NCBI GenBank assembly: GCA_964370715.1 | Contig: CAYJKJ010000021.1 | Coordinates: 1-36,642, forward strand | DNA: 36,642 bases | Source of the DNA: CAYJAY01 sp964370715 | GTDB taxonomy: Bacteria > Bacillota > Clostridia > Oscillospirales > Ruminococcaceae | Direction: 5' to 3' | Part shown: one piece after another, positions 17,433-25,807 of the stretch | How the letters are laid out: every line of letters begins with the position of its first letter | Numbering within the stretch: position 1 is the first letter of the stretch | Made by a program: the position numbers and the translations under genes | Notes under the pieces: generated by a model | The model's database searches: none | Told to the model about the DNA's origin: nothing | Seen by the model: only the letters and a program-made list of their open reading frames with translations

Positions 17433-17641
17433 CCTTTTTGTTTCCTTTCGTAAATAAAAATTTCTTCAATGCTCATCTCAAAATAATCAGCTATCGCAAA
17501 CGCAAGTTCAAGCGAAGGGTTATACTTTCCGTTTTCAATAGAACTGATAGTCTGCCTTGAAACTCTCATTTCCTTTGCAAAGGCTTCTTGGCTAATTCCG
17601 TTTTGTTTTCTTAAAAATTCAACTTTGTTTTCCAGCATCAT
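17429..17641 (-). CDS. XRE-family HTH regulator (Cro/C1 type), ~70 aa
   Basis: 70 aa from ATG-ATG at 17636-17641 with a GGGGGGG ribosome site; a GTG one codon earlier is possible. Almost the whole protein is a five-helix XRE HTH: VEFLRKQNGISQEAFAKEMR followed by VSRQTISSIENGKYNPSLELAFAIA in two parts. The ending (SIEEIFIYERKQKG) is the short tail usual in the YozG-like group. Longer reading from 17689 is unlikely because the promoter and operator lie there. It probably represses its own operon. Confidence 0.85.
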   Translation of the reverse strand: MMLENKVEFLRKQNGISQEAFAKEMRVSRQTISSIENGKYNPSLELAFAIADYFEMSIEEIFIYERKQKG

Positions 17642-17653
17642 CACCCCCCCCGA

Positions 17654-17719
17654 TTTTGTAAAGGTAGCTTTACAAAACAATAGTATCACACATTTATATT
17701 GTTGTCAAGTAAACTTTAC
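17654..17719 (-). promoter_or_regulatory. Promoter and operators of the XRE-membrane protein operon
   Basis: TTGACA (17703-17708) and TACTAT (17680-17685), spacer 17 bp, minus strand. Two palindromes flank it: TTTTGTAAAG-GTAG-CTTTACAAAA (17654-17677) immediately downstream of the -10, and GTAAACTTTAC (17709-17719) abutting the -35. Both share GTAAA/TTTAC half sites, as expected for a short autoregulating XRE protein. Confidence 0.7.
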
Positions 17720-17770
17720 ACATCAAGATCACCCGTGGCCGAGGGGTGTTATCATGCCTATTCAGCGCAA

Positions 17771-17809
17771 CAAAAAACAACCTATCAGCGTTAAATGTTG
17801 ATAGGTTGT
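17771..17809 (-). terminator. Intrinsic terminator after the 4Fe-4S protein gene
   Basis: 11-bp perfect arms (ACAACCTATCA at 17777-17787 and complement at 17799-17809), 11-nt loop, then TTTTTTG on the minus strand. Confidence 0.85.
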
Positions 17810-17895
17810 AAAACTTTAAGAGTATACAAATAGACTTATCGTTGTTATCTCCTAAACTATGATTCGAATAATACTTTCAATTATTCAACGTTCAT

Positions 17896-18813
17896 CTATT
17901 GTTTAAAATTATTTTTTATTTTATCATACCCTACCTTTGTAAAAGGGCAAACAGCTATACAAATCCCGCAGCCATATTGCGCAAATCCACTGCCACATTT
18001 GGGGTTTGATATACACTCTACATGGCCATTTTCATCCACCTTGCTTTCGGTATAGATAGCATCATACGGACAGGATTTCACGCATCTATTGCACTCGCTG
18101 CAAAAATCTTTTCCAAAAGAAAAATCTTCATCATTTTGCAAGAATTCATCTAAATTTTCAATGCTTGTATAAACTATACTCAATCTGTTGCAAGAGCCGC
18201 TATGCGGAGTAATCAGCATACCGTGCTTTCCGATATATCCTAAATTCGCTTTATACCCTGCTTTTGTATAATCGACATTCCCACCCAAGCTATGGTTTGG
18301 AACAGCCCCGAAATTCATGTTGCGAAGAAACTCTGTTGCCTTAAGACAGGCAATGCCTGTATCTCCATAAACTTTCATAACTTCAATCATACAATCCATG
18401 TTTGGTAATTCTTGTGTGATAAATGCGTCTTTATCCATGTGCCTTGACATAACTATTATATTTTTATAAGGGATTGAGTCGCCCTTGTAGATCTCTTTTT
18501 CCTCAAAGGTGCAAACGCCCCAGCTATCCATTCCGAGGTCGTTTTTTATGTAGCTATCAAGTTTATCAAACTGCTCTTTTGTGATGTTTTTTAAGTAGTC
18601 GGCGTTGACATCATGCGCTTTTATTACGCTTGCTGTTTTAATTACAGATTTTAAAGTAGGCCCTACTTTATCTTTGTTTTCAAACATTTTTTTAATATCT
18701 TTAGCCTTGAATTTTCTTTTTGGAAATACCCCTTTCGCTTTTGAAAATTCATTCGATTTAATGTTAGATATTTTATTTATAGCATTCTTTTGCGCATAAG
18801 TAATGAATTCCAT
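17896..18813 (-). CDS. Double 4Fe-4S cluster protein, QueG/reductive-dehalogenase-like
   Basis: 305 aa from an ATG at 18813 with GGGGAATTATAAA in front; an ATG 57 bp further upstream has no ribosome site. The C-terminal part (~235-295) carries two ferredoxin-type clusters: CSECNRCVKSCP and a second Cys set in CGSGFAQYGCGICIAVCPF. The middle, with NLGYIGKHGMLITPHSGS (~195-212), resembles the cobalamin-dependent epoxyqueuosine reductase/dehalogenase family, where such a segment precedes the clusters. It is monocistronic and ends at a strong terminator. It is shorter than true QueG (~370 aa), so calling it epoxyqueuosine reductase would go too far. Role: redox enzyme with unknown substrate. Confidence 0.75.
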   Translation of the reverse strand: MEFITYAQKNAINKISNIKSNEFSKAKGVFPKRKFKAKDIKKMFENKDKVGPTLKSVIKTASVIKAHDVNADYLKNITKEQFDKLDSYIKNDLGMDSWGVCTFEEKEIYKGDSIPYKNIIVMSRHMDKDAFITQELPNMDCMIEVMKVYGDTGIACLKATEFLRNMNFGAVPNHSLGGNVDYTKAGYKANLGYIGKHGMLITPHSGSCNRLSIVYTSIENLDEFLQNDEDFSFGKDFCSECNRCVKSCPYDAIYTESKVDENGHVECISNPKCGSGFAQYGCGICIAVCPFTKVGYDKIKNNFKQ

Positions 18814-18935
18814 TTTATAATTCCCCAATGTAGTATCGTTGTTAATTCCAACAACGTGTTGTATAATCATTCTATCATTACAGGTGTATCAATTCAACCG
18901 ACAACTTAACTTTATGTATTAGAAAAGGAGAAAGT

Positions 18936-18986
18936 ATGACCGATAACAAAACAAAGCAAAACTGTTTGAGTGAGAGACGACTTTGA
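18936..18986 (+). pseudogene. 16-codon start of a lost gene, or a very short ORF
   Basis: AAAAGGAGAAAGT precedes an ATG with ideal spacing, yet the frame stops after 16 residues (MTDNKTKQNCLSERRL). In the +1 frame the next ~20 codons stay open (VRDDFEIDIPRLPLDI), which suggests that a frameshift and deletion left only the front of a gene. No homolog is recognised, and the stretch 18990-19085 holds nothing else clear. Confidence 0.25.
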
Positions 18987-19087
18987 GATAGATATCCCGC
19001 GCCTTCCTCTCGATATATCAAATACATTCCTATAAAAATAAACTAAAAACTCAAATCAACGCATATAGCTTTCATCTACTTAACACG

Positions 19088-19468
19088 TTATACCAACGGC
19101 TCATGAGAGATATAAATATAATCCTCTCCATCTTGCTTTAAAGTCATGATATGTTCCATCATCTCGTAGATATCCCCTGTTTCTGGATCATATCCACGGA
19201 AGGTGAGTTTAACTTCATCTTCCATGCGAAATCCTTCACTAAAACTAACATGATACCCTTCTTGTTCAAAAAGTATATCAAAATAGTTATCATTAAAAAA
19301 CGTCAGTTGTTCAGCTGTTAGAAGCCCTGATTCATCAGTTGTTGATTGCTGGGTACTTTCAGTTTCTGTTCCGCCCGAGACAGAGCCACCACTACTTCCG
19401 GGTCCCACACACCCAGCAAGAGCCATTACAATTATTAGAACAAAACTTAAACTTAATATCTGTTTCAT
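19088..19468 (-). CDS. Small lipoprotein of unknown function
   Basis: 126 aa. The signal MKQILSLSFVLIIVMAL ends in lipobox ALAGC (Cys20), followed by a Gly/Ser/Thr-rich linker (~22-45). The remaining ~80 residues form a compact acidic domain with TFRGYDPETGDIYEMMEHI, in the style of small export-anchored domains. Start ATG with GGAGGAACTGTTA. No family was recognised. It stands alone, with a TATAAT-like -10 about 50 bp upstream. A membrane-anchored extracytoplasmic role is all that can be said. Confidence 0.7.
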   Translation of the reverse strand: MKQILSLSFVLIIVMALAGCVGPGSSGGSVSGGTETESTQQSTTDESGLLTAEQLTFFNDNYFDILFEQEGYHVSFSEGFRMEDEVKLTFRGYDPETGDIYEMMEHIMTLKQDGEDYIYISHEPLV

Positions 19469-19721
19469 TAACAGTTCCTCCGATGCTACATAAATAATTT
19501 GTCTTTATTATACACTGCTTCACTTATAGTTTCTATAGTTGTTTTTATGATACTGAGCGGAAAGGTACTATGCCAAAAAAACAAGTTAAAGCAGAAAATC
19601 GCTTAATAGTACCATTGATAGTTGCAATGAATAACCGTTTCGCCTATCTGCAAATTGTGGGTAGGCAGTTTTTGTTTGAATATTTTATTATTGATTTAGA
19701 TTTTTTCTTTTCATTCAAGCT

Positions 19722-19976
19722 CTATTTCCTTGCTTCAAAATCATCATCTATATTTTTTCGCCAGTTGCGATTTAGCTTTTTGTTGCTCCTAATCTCGCTA
19801 ATTGCATCGCTCATAACCATAAAGTTTAATTCTGTTCCTGCGTTGTCGGAATGATAATTAACCGCCATTTCTTTATCAATGCCAAATTTATCAGCTTCGG
19901 CTTCGGCATCAATATTTGCACCTAAGAAGATGAACTCAAAACTATACTTTTCCTTGGTTTCGCTGATGAGCGACAA
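19722..19976 (-). pseudogene. C-terminal fragment of a VWA-domain protein
   Basis: The open stretch (~84 codons) reads like the end of a von Willebrand factor A domain protein: YSFEFIFLGANIDAEAEADK, FGIDKEMAVNY, then AGTELNFMVMSDAI. These are the last strands and helix of a bacterial VWA protein that continues with a basic tail. The N-terminal half with the metal-binding DxSxS motif is absent; only 14 bp separate it from the next gene and no ribosome site precedes it. It is most likely a truncated remnant. Confidence 0.6.
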
Positions 19977-19990
19977 ATAATATTAAATCA

Positions 19991-20395
19991 TTATCCTAGT
20001 TTTTCTATTACATCCGTTAAAAAATCTGAAAACAAGGCAACTTCTTTTATATCAAGCGATAGAGAATAGTATTGCTCGGTTATACAATTATCAATAAGCG
20101 GGAAAAATAATAACTTCATTTCCTTTGCTTTTGGATTTATCATTATCTGTAAATACGGCTCAATAAACTCTATTTTTTTCTTTAAATGAAGTTTTCCCAT
20201 AAGTAAGCTTTGCATCTTTTCATTTAAATTTATTAATTCCGACCACTCCAAAAAATCCGGATATATTTTATAGTTAAAGCACCGATTTGAAACCGATATA
20301 CTTGCATCTGTCCAATAGTATCCACAATCATCATAACCTTTTTTTGTTATAGAAAAAACAAAATCAGTTCCTTCAACATTAAGTTTTATAGTCAC
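19991..20395 (-). CDS. Hypothetical protein, possibly WapI-type immunity protein
   Basis: 134 aa starting with GTG (20393-20395) that follows GGAGGATAGTT, a good ribosome site inside the end of the broken gene upstream. It is rich in beta-strand-like alternation: KLNVEGTDFVFSITKKGYDD near the N-terminus, then YYWTDASISVSNRCFNY, an acidic helix and a final ELI/DVIEKLG helix. Size and the pattern of an early Gly-Tyr followed by a YW...S motif resemble WapI-family immunity proteins of contact-dependent toxins, but the similarity is weak and from memory. It is the only apparently intact gene in a run of broken ones. Confidence 0.4.
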   Translation of the reverse strand: MTIKLNVEGTDFVFSITKKGYDDCGYYWTDASISVSNRCFNYKIYPDFLEWSELINLNEKMQSLLMGKLHLKKKIEFIEPYLQIMINPKAKEMKLLFFPLIDNCITEQYYSLSLDIKEVALFSDFLTDVIEKLG

Positions 20396-20397
20396 AA

Positions 20398-20645
20398 CTA
20401 TCCTCCTAACAAATTTTGCTCAAAAGCAAACAAAGTTTCGTTGACTTCAAAAATATTGTAGATTTCATTATTGATGAAGTATTCAATAATGAGGTCAAAC
20501 TTGCTGCTGCGTGACAAGGCAATCCCTGCTGCTCTATGAACCATTCCATCAACACCACCGCCACCACGCAAGGATTTATTAGCGGCGTTTACAATAGCGT
20601 CACTTTCATTTTTGTTATGTCATCTCTGACTATAATTAGTGGCAT
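20398..20645 (-). pseudogene. Frameshifted macro-domain gene remnant
   Basis: With GGAGAACCGCC in front, the ATG at 20645 opens MPLIIVRDDITKMKV, then a one-base deletion gives a stop 19 codons in. Shifting frame restores DAIVNAANKSLRGGGGVDGM and then VHRAAG, the unmistakable ADP-ribose-binding loop of a macro domain. After this the homology ends and the frame runs on with an unrelated helical tail (ALSRSSKFDLIIEYFINEI) to a stop at 20398. So both a frameshift and an internal deletion or fusion have occurred. Confidence 0.7.
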
Positions 20646-20679
20646 GGCGGTTCTCCTTAAAATGATTTATAGCATTCCT

Positions 20680-20847
20680 CTAACTTCTTTCATTTATATT
20701 CTTGATATCTTTACCCATTACAGATTCCGGCGAACCCAAGTATCTTCCGGCCAAAACAGACATAATATACCATTTAAAAACATCTCTTTTTATATCGGTT
20801 TTATCCACTTCGATATATATCCTCTGTTTAACATATTTTTGTGTTAT
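20680..20847 (-). pseudogene. Fragment resembling a DUF262 (GmrSD-like) protein
   Basis: An open stretch of 56 codons bounded by stops reads DIKRDVFKWYIMSVLAGRYL then GSPESVMGKDI. A helix followed by a (L/A)xxGR(Y/F)xGSxES motif is known from the helical part of DUF262/GmrSD-type restriction and ParB-like NTPase proteins. There is no start codon with a ribosome site and neither end is complete. If the call is right, this is the stump of a defence nuclease. Region 20850-21043 shows no gene. Confidence 0.4.
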
Positions 20848-21043
20848 TCATCGCTTGCAAATCATGTCAAAAATTCAGTCGTTCTAATTTGTGTTTAATT
20901 AATTTAATATAACACATTAGTTTAGATTGAACAACAATTTTCGATTTATTATTTTCTTTCTTTACCTAACTGCATATTAATACTGTCGAGACAAAAAATA
21001 TAAAGCCACGACTTTAATACATTAGGTTGTTCCGATTAACCAA

Positions 21044-23837
21044 TACTTCATTCCAATATGGTTCGATTTATATCGAGAAAATTCGCCCGGTTTTTCTCTA
21101 AGAACAGCCTTTACATTCCAATATGGTTCGATTTATATGATAGCACGAATATATAAATTAAGGAGGTAAATTACTTTACATTCCAATATGGTTCGATTTA
21201 TATTTTTAGTCCACTTGCACAAAGTGGACACATATCAATCTTTACATTCCAATATGGTTCGATTTATATTGTTGATGCGTCATCTTTACTTTCGATCACT
21301 TCCGCTTTACATTCCAATATGGTTCGATTTATATTATCCATTTGAAATTCAAAACGAAGGTCGGCAAAATTCTTTACATTCCAATATGGTTCGATTTATA
21401 TCTGTATTTCCATTACTATCGTTTTGATTATTTTATTCTTTACATTCCAATATGGTTCGATTTATATATAAAAACTATGTGTTTCATATCCTAACCAATT
21501 TAGCTTTACATTCCAATATGGTTCGATTTATATACTTTGCATTGATATACTATTAGATGTTCTGAATTCTTTACATTCCAATATGGTTCGATTTATATCA
21601 ATGCGTTCTGTAATCTTCAAATTGCCCGGAACATCTTTACATTCCAATATGGTTCGATTTATATGTCAAGATTAACGGTCGCTATAACAGGATATGTTGT
21701 CTTTACATTCCAATATGGTTCGATTTATATCAAGAAAGGGCGGTGTTGTTAAATGGCACAACATAACTTTACATTCCAATATGGTTCGATTTATATTTGT
21801 TGCGTGGACTGATCCACAAACAATTCTTTGCTTTACATTCCAATATGGTTCGATTTATATATTTTAGATAGTGGATTTATATCGTTATTTAAAATCTTTA
21901 CATTCCAATATGGTTCGATTTATATGAGTTCTCAACCAGTGCAAATGCGAGGGTGTAACGACTTTACATTCCAATATGGTTCGATTTATATTTGCGGCTT
22001 CCGTTGATATAACAACGCCGTTTGAAGCTTTACATTCCAATATGGTTCGATTTATATTTGTTATCTTTTAAATATAATAAGTTTCAATTTTTCTTTACAT
22101 TCCAATATGGTTCGATTTATATAGTTTTTGTTAGATCATAAAGTTTTTCTTTTCCAACCTTTACATTCCAATATGGTTCGATTTATATCATAACAGCGGT
22201 TGATTTAACTAGCTTTGTTGCATTCTTTACATTCCAATATGGTTCGATTTATATGTTTCTTCTTCATCTTTTATAGATACGATAGTTTCCTTTACATTCC
22301 AATATGGTTCGATTTATATAAGGTCATCAACAAACGGTTGCGGAATGATGTAAGACTTTACATTCCAATATGGTTCGATTTATATCATTCCATAAACAAA
22401 AACAACCTCGGGTTCAACAAGCTTTACATTCCAATATGGTTCGATTTATATTTAGCTTTAGATATGCACCGGTTAGGATGTTTCAAGCTTTACATTCCAA
22501 TATGGTTCGATTTATATATCTGTGGGTTTAACTGTTTGTAAATCTTCATTGTCTCTTTACATTCCAATATGGTTCGATTTATATGCAACCTTTTCAAAAG
22601 CACGGACTTTGCCATTTCAACTTTACATTCCAATATGGTTCGATTTATATTGAGCGTAAATTTCATAGACAATTCGCCTGAAATATCTTTACATTCCAAT
22701 ATGGTTCGATTTATATCTCTCGCAATTCAATTTCATCTTTTTTGTAAGGGAACTTTACATTCCAATATGGTTCGATTTATATGGATTTTGCAAAGCAACC
22801 CAAAAGTTCCAAGATGTGCCTTTACATTCCAATATGGTTCGATTTATATACTATGAAATGTACAACATAACGGACGGCGGTCACTTTACATTCCAATATG
22901 GTTTGATTTATATGGGAACACCTGAAAGCACAGGAATTAAAGATTACATCTTTACATTCCAATATGGTTCGATTTATATGATATCCTTATAATTCGATAT
23001 GGTTTTCTCGTGGTTCTTTACATTCCAATATGGTTCGATTTATATTTTTTGGATTGTTAAAAATTCAGGCGGTTTAGACGACTTTACATTCCAATATGGT
23101 TCGATTTATATAAGCCGGAGGGAACGGATTTGCGGACAATAAACTTTCTTTACATTCCAATATGGTTCGATTTATATTGTTTCTTTAATTTCGGCTTCAG
23201 ATTTAAAAGCCATCTTTACATTCCAATATGGTTCGATTTATATATTTTGAAAAGATTAAGGCGATGAGCGTTGAGGAAACTTTACATTCCAATATGGTTC
23301 GATTTATATGAGGATGCAGAATTGAGCATGAAGTTGCTAGATCTTACTTTACATTCCAATATGGTTCGATTTATATTATTTTTTTTAGCGCTGTTTACAT
23401 ATAATCTCCACCTACTTTACATTCCAATATGGTTCGATTTATATAGAATGACGATTGAAGATTATATATACTATCTTATCTTTACATTCCAATATGGTTC
23501 GATTTATATCCTCTCTAAATCTCTCGACAACATCTTGCTTTCTTCTTTACATTCCAATATGGTTCGATTTATATATTGTAGAACGATGAGGGGGCGAGAA
23601 GTTGGCTAACTTTACATTCCAATATGGTTCGATTTATATGAAGCGAAACAGTCAGACCAGTGGACTTTAACGGACTTTACATTCCAATATGGTTCGATTT
23701 ATATTGATAAAAACGATAACACGAACACAATAAAAAATACCTTTACATTCCAATATGGTTCGATTTATATCGAAACGGAAAAGGACGTTATACTAATTAT
23801 TTTTACACTTTACATTCCAATATGGTTCGATTTATAT
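21044..23837 (-). CRISPR. Type I-B CRISPR array, 43 repeats and 42 spacers
   Basis: The repeat is 30 nt; on the plus strand it starts CTTTACATTCC and ends GGTTCGATTTATAT. Repeat starts are spaced 64-68 bp, so spacers are 34-38 nt. The leftmost copy (21044-21073) differs from consensus at four of its first five bases, and the copy at 22884 has one C-to-T change; all others look identical. The divergent copy marks the old, leader-distal end, so the leader is on the right, next to cas2, and the array is read on the minus strand. In that sense the repeat ends ATGTAAAG, comparable with the 8-nt 5' handle (ATTGAAAG or ATTGAAAC type) of crRNAs made by Cas6. Confidence 0.98.
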
Positions 23838-24016
23838 CCGTGCCCAAAAAAACACAGGAAACATAAGGTTTTTTAATAGTCATTTTGTCGACCCTTGATT
23901 TTTTTAGCAGATTACAGACATTTTAACATTGTCTGAGCGGTAAAATAAAGTAAATGCTTTTACAAATCCTTGCTTTGTCAATCCCCCTTCATTTTTGCAT
24001 TATTTGTGGTAGACAA
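23838..24016 (-). promoter_or_regulatory. CRISPR leader
   Basis: 179 bp between the newest repeat and cas2, AT-rich and without an ORF. On the minus strand it contains TTGACA (near 23975) and a TTAAAAT near 23921 inside a short inverted repeat CAGACA/TGTCTG (23916-23936), plus A/T runs next to the first repeat. These could serve as promoter and integration signals, but spacing to a -10 is not ideal. Confidence 0.7.
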
Positions 24017-24295
24017 CTACAAAAAAACAGATGTGTTGTCTTCTTCGAGTCCCCAAATTTCTTTGTCCAACCACCTCTCGTTTCTGCTTTTAAAAATAAT
24101 AATCGAATCGATCGACCTGTCGATATTTTGTTTAATTTCAAGCTCCATTTTTTTAATCTGCGATTCGGTAAGTTCGCCCTCGAAAACCGACTTTTGAACA
24201 TGAGTTAAGTATCTTTTGCATATACCAAAAACTTTTCTCCATCTGCGGCTGCCCTTTTGCTCTTTGGATATGTCGTATACCAAAATGACATACAT
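24017..24295 (-). CDS. cas2: CRISPR-associated Cas2
   Basis: 92 aa, standard Cas2 size. The N-terminal strand MYVILVYDIS carries the conserved Asp of the ferredoxin-like fold; KVFGICKRYLTHVQKSVFEG is the typical arginine/lysine helix followed by the QxSVFEG motif. It forms the Cas1-Cas2 integrase that adds spacers. Start ATG with GGTGGTAGGTT, 3 bp after the cas1 stop, so it is co-translated. It is the last gene of the cas operon and borders the leader. Confidence 0.97.
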   Translation of the reverse strand: MYVILVYDISKEQKGSRRWRKVFGICKRYLTHVQKSVFEGELTESQIKKMELEIKQNIDRSIDSIIIFKSRNERWLDKEIWGLEEDNTSVFL

Positions 24296-24298
24296 AAC

Positions 24299-25291
24299 CT
24301 ACCACCACATTTCAAACCCTTCATATTCTTTTTCATAAAGCAGGTGTTTTATAAGTTTATATGCCTCGAGCCTTATTAAGTATTTATATGTAATCTCCTT
24401 GTCGAGTTCTTTGTGTTTAATCGTCCGAGAAAGAGTTTTGTCTATTTCCGACATGATAGTTGCCGATGCTTGTTTGGTCAAATGCAGATAATTTAACCCT
24501 TCGGTAAAACTTTTTTCAGTAATTTGGTTTCTGTTTAATAATGAAAATATAACTCGGTCGCCGATTAACGGCTTAAATATTTCTGCAATATCTAAACAAA
24601 GCGAAAATCTTCTTACCCCCGGCTCGTGAAGATAACTGATTGTTGGATTAAGCTGTGTTTGATAAATTTGGGTTAAAACGGTTGTGTAAACAATACTGTT
24701 GACAAAAGAAATCAAACTGTTTATTTGGTTGTCGGGTGGGTGCATAACTCGTTTATCAAAGTTTATTTCTTGATCTACAATCTTGTTCCAAGCCTCGTAA
24801 TATATACGGCGTATGTTTCCCTCGCAACCCATAATTTCTTGAATAGTATCATATTTTTCGATATCTCGGCGAAGAAATTCTATCTTTGTCATTGCGCTTG
24901 AAACGTCTTTCCCTCGTCCGTTATAATATCTCAAATTCCTGTAAATATTCGCAGCAGCCGCTATTAAGAATTTTTTCGCTATAACGGTTCTTTTTTTATA
25001 GTCGGAATAATGCTCAACTTGTTTCACCAACAAACTTCCCGCTAAAAGCTGCTCTTTTGGGTAAAACGAGCCGATATAAAAATCATAGTAGTTGAAAAAA
25101 TGAAGACAGATACCTTGTTTTGAAATAAGATTTAACAACGAAGTGTTTAACGACATTTCAGACATAACATAGATATCCGAAATCGTTTCAACCGGAAGAT
25201 CCCTCTTTTCGCCCGTTTCGTTTGTATATCTCAATGTATTATCCTGCCTTTTTAATTGACCGCCGTTATAAACATAAAGACTTTTTTTCAT
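24299..25291 (-). CDS. cas1: CRISPR-associated Cas1 (type I-B)
   Basis: 330 aa metal-dependent integrase. N-terminal beta domain (residues 1-~85) then the helical catalytic domain with the three metal ligands Glu157 in GCEGNIRR, His222 in YLHEPGVRRF and Glu237 in LDIAEIFKP. I choose the ATG at 25291, with AGAGGTG upstream; a TTG one codon earlier is closer to the ribosome site than usual. It is placed between cas4 and cas2 as in most type I-B operons. All key residues are intact, so adaptation should work. Confidence 0.97.
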   Translation of the reverse strand: MKKSLYVYNGGQLKRQDNTLRYTNETGEKRDLPVETISDIYVMSEMSLNTSLLNLISKQGICLHFFNYYDFYIGSFYPKEQLLAGSLLVKQVEHYSDYKKRTVIAKKFLIAAAANIYRNLRYYNGRGKDVSSAMTKIEFLRRDIEKYDTIQEIMGCEGNIRRIYYEAWNKIVDQEINFDKRVMHPPDNQINSLISFVNSIVYTTVLTQIYQTQLNPTISYLHEPGVRRFSLCLDIAEIFKPLIGDRVIFSLLNRNQITEKSFTEGLNYLHLTKQASATIMSEIDKTLSRTIKHKELDKEITYKYLIRLEAYKLIKHLLYEKEYEGFEMWW

Positions 25292-25300
25292 CAAACACCT

Positions 25301-25795
25301 CTAAATAAAACAAAGATCATAGTATGCGCATTTTTTGCAGATAGGCTTTTTAATTAATACGGGAGGTAGCGGGTTGTTGCAGATTTGTTTTATATCTTCT
25401 ATAGAATTTTCTATCTCTTCGATATCTTCTTTTGACAAATTAACCTCTCGAGTTTCACGAATTAATGGATAATCTATCTTTCCAACAACTCCAAAAACCC
25501 CTTTTTTATTAAGATAATACAGATAATATTTAACTTGAAAAATCGAAGCTTCCTCTATCTTTTTGCTTTTTTTAACTTCATGTAGTATCTTTTTGCTTTT
25601 AATAAAATCTATATTTATCTCGTCGTTTATATTAATGTGTTTTTCTTCTCTCGAATAAGAAGTTTGGTCTATAACCTTTCCGAGCGCTACCGAATCGCTT
25701 GTGTTTTCCATCGTTATACTATGATTGAAATACCAAAGTTTGCGCTTGCAAACCTTATAGTAATAGACCATAACGCCGGTTATCTTTTGTTCCAT
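25301..25795 (-). CDS. cas4: CRISPR-associated Cas4 (RecB-like nuclease, Fe-S)
   Basis: 164 aa. Four cysteines bind the Fe-S cluster: Cys16 in YKVCKRKLW and Cys153, Cys156, Cys162 in PICKKCAYYDLC. Between them is the RecB nuclease core: IDF (Asp63), HEVKKSKK (Glu73, Lys75) and QVKYYLYYL (Gln87, Tyr90/91). Cas4 trims prespacers and selects those with the right PAM before Cas1-Cas2 integration. It begins 12 bp after the cas3 stop. Where many Cas4 proteins have a His in the early GxxxH motif, this one reads GKVIDQ; I cannot tell how common that is within this subtype. Confidence 0.95.
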   Translation of the reverse strand: MEQKITGVMVYYYKVCKRKLWYFNHSITMENTSDSVALGKVIDQTSYSREEKHININDEINIDFIKSKKILHEVKKSKKIEEASIFQVKYYLYYLNKKGVFGVVGKIDYPLIRETREVNLSKEDIEEIENSIEDIKQICNNPLPPVLIKKPICKKCAYYDLCFI

Positions 25796-25807
25796 AATCC
25801 TGTTCCC

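Noticed and set aside
19570..19854. Plus-strand ORF starting MPKKQVKAENRL with a GGAAAGG ribosome site, followed by a hairpin and T run near 19648-19680
   Set aside because: Beyond ~30 codons the frame runs through the hairpin and the antisense of the VWA fragment, and no family is recognisable. The start and terminator-like hairpin may be remnants of a lost short gene, but coding cannot be supported.
22980..23015. Spacer containing CGATATGGTT, similar to part of the repeat, as a mis-integrated repeat copy
   Set aside because: The match covers only about ten bases and spacing of flanking repeats is normal, so chance is enough.
21188..23609. Plus-strand open frames of about 80-112 codons across 21188-23609, with repeated LHSNMVRFI or LYIPIWFDLY segments
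   Set aside because: They are translations of the CRISPR repeats; the periodic peptide is the repeat read in different frames.
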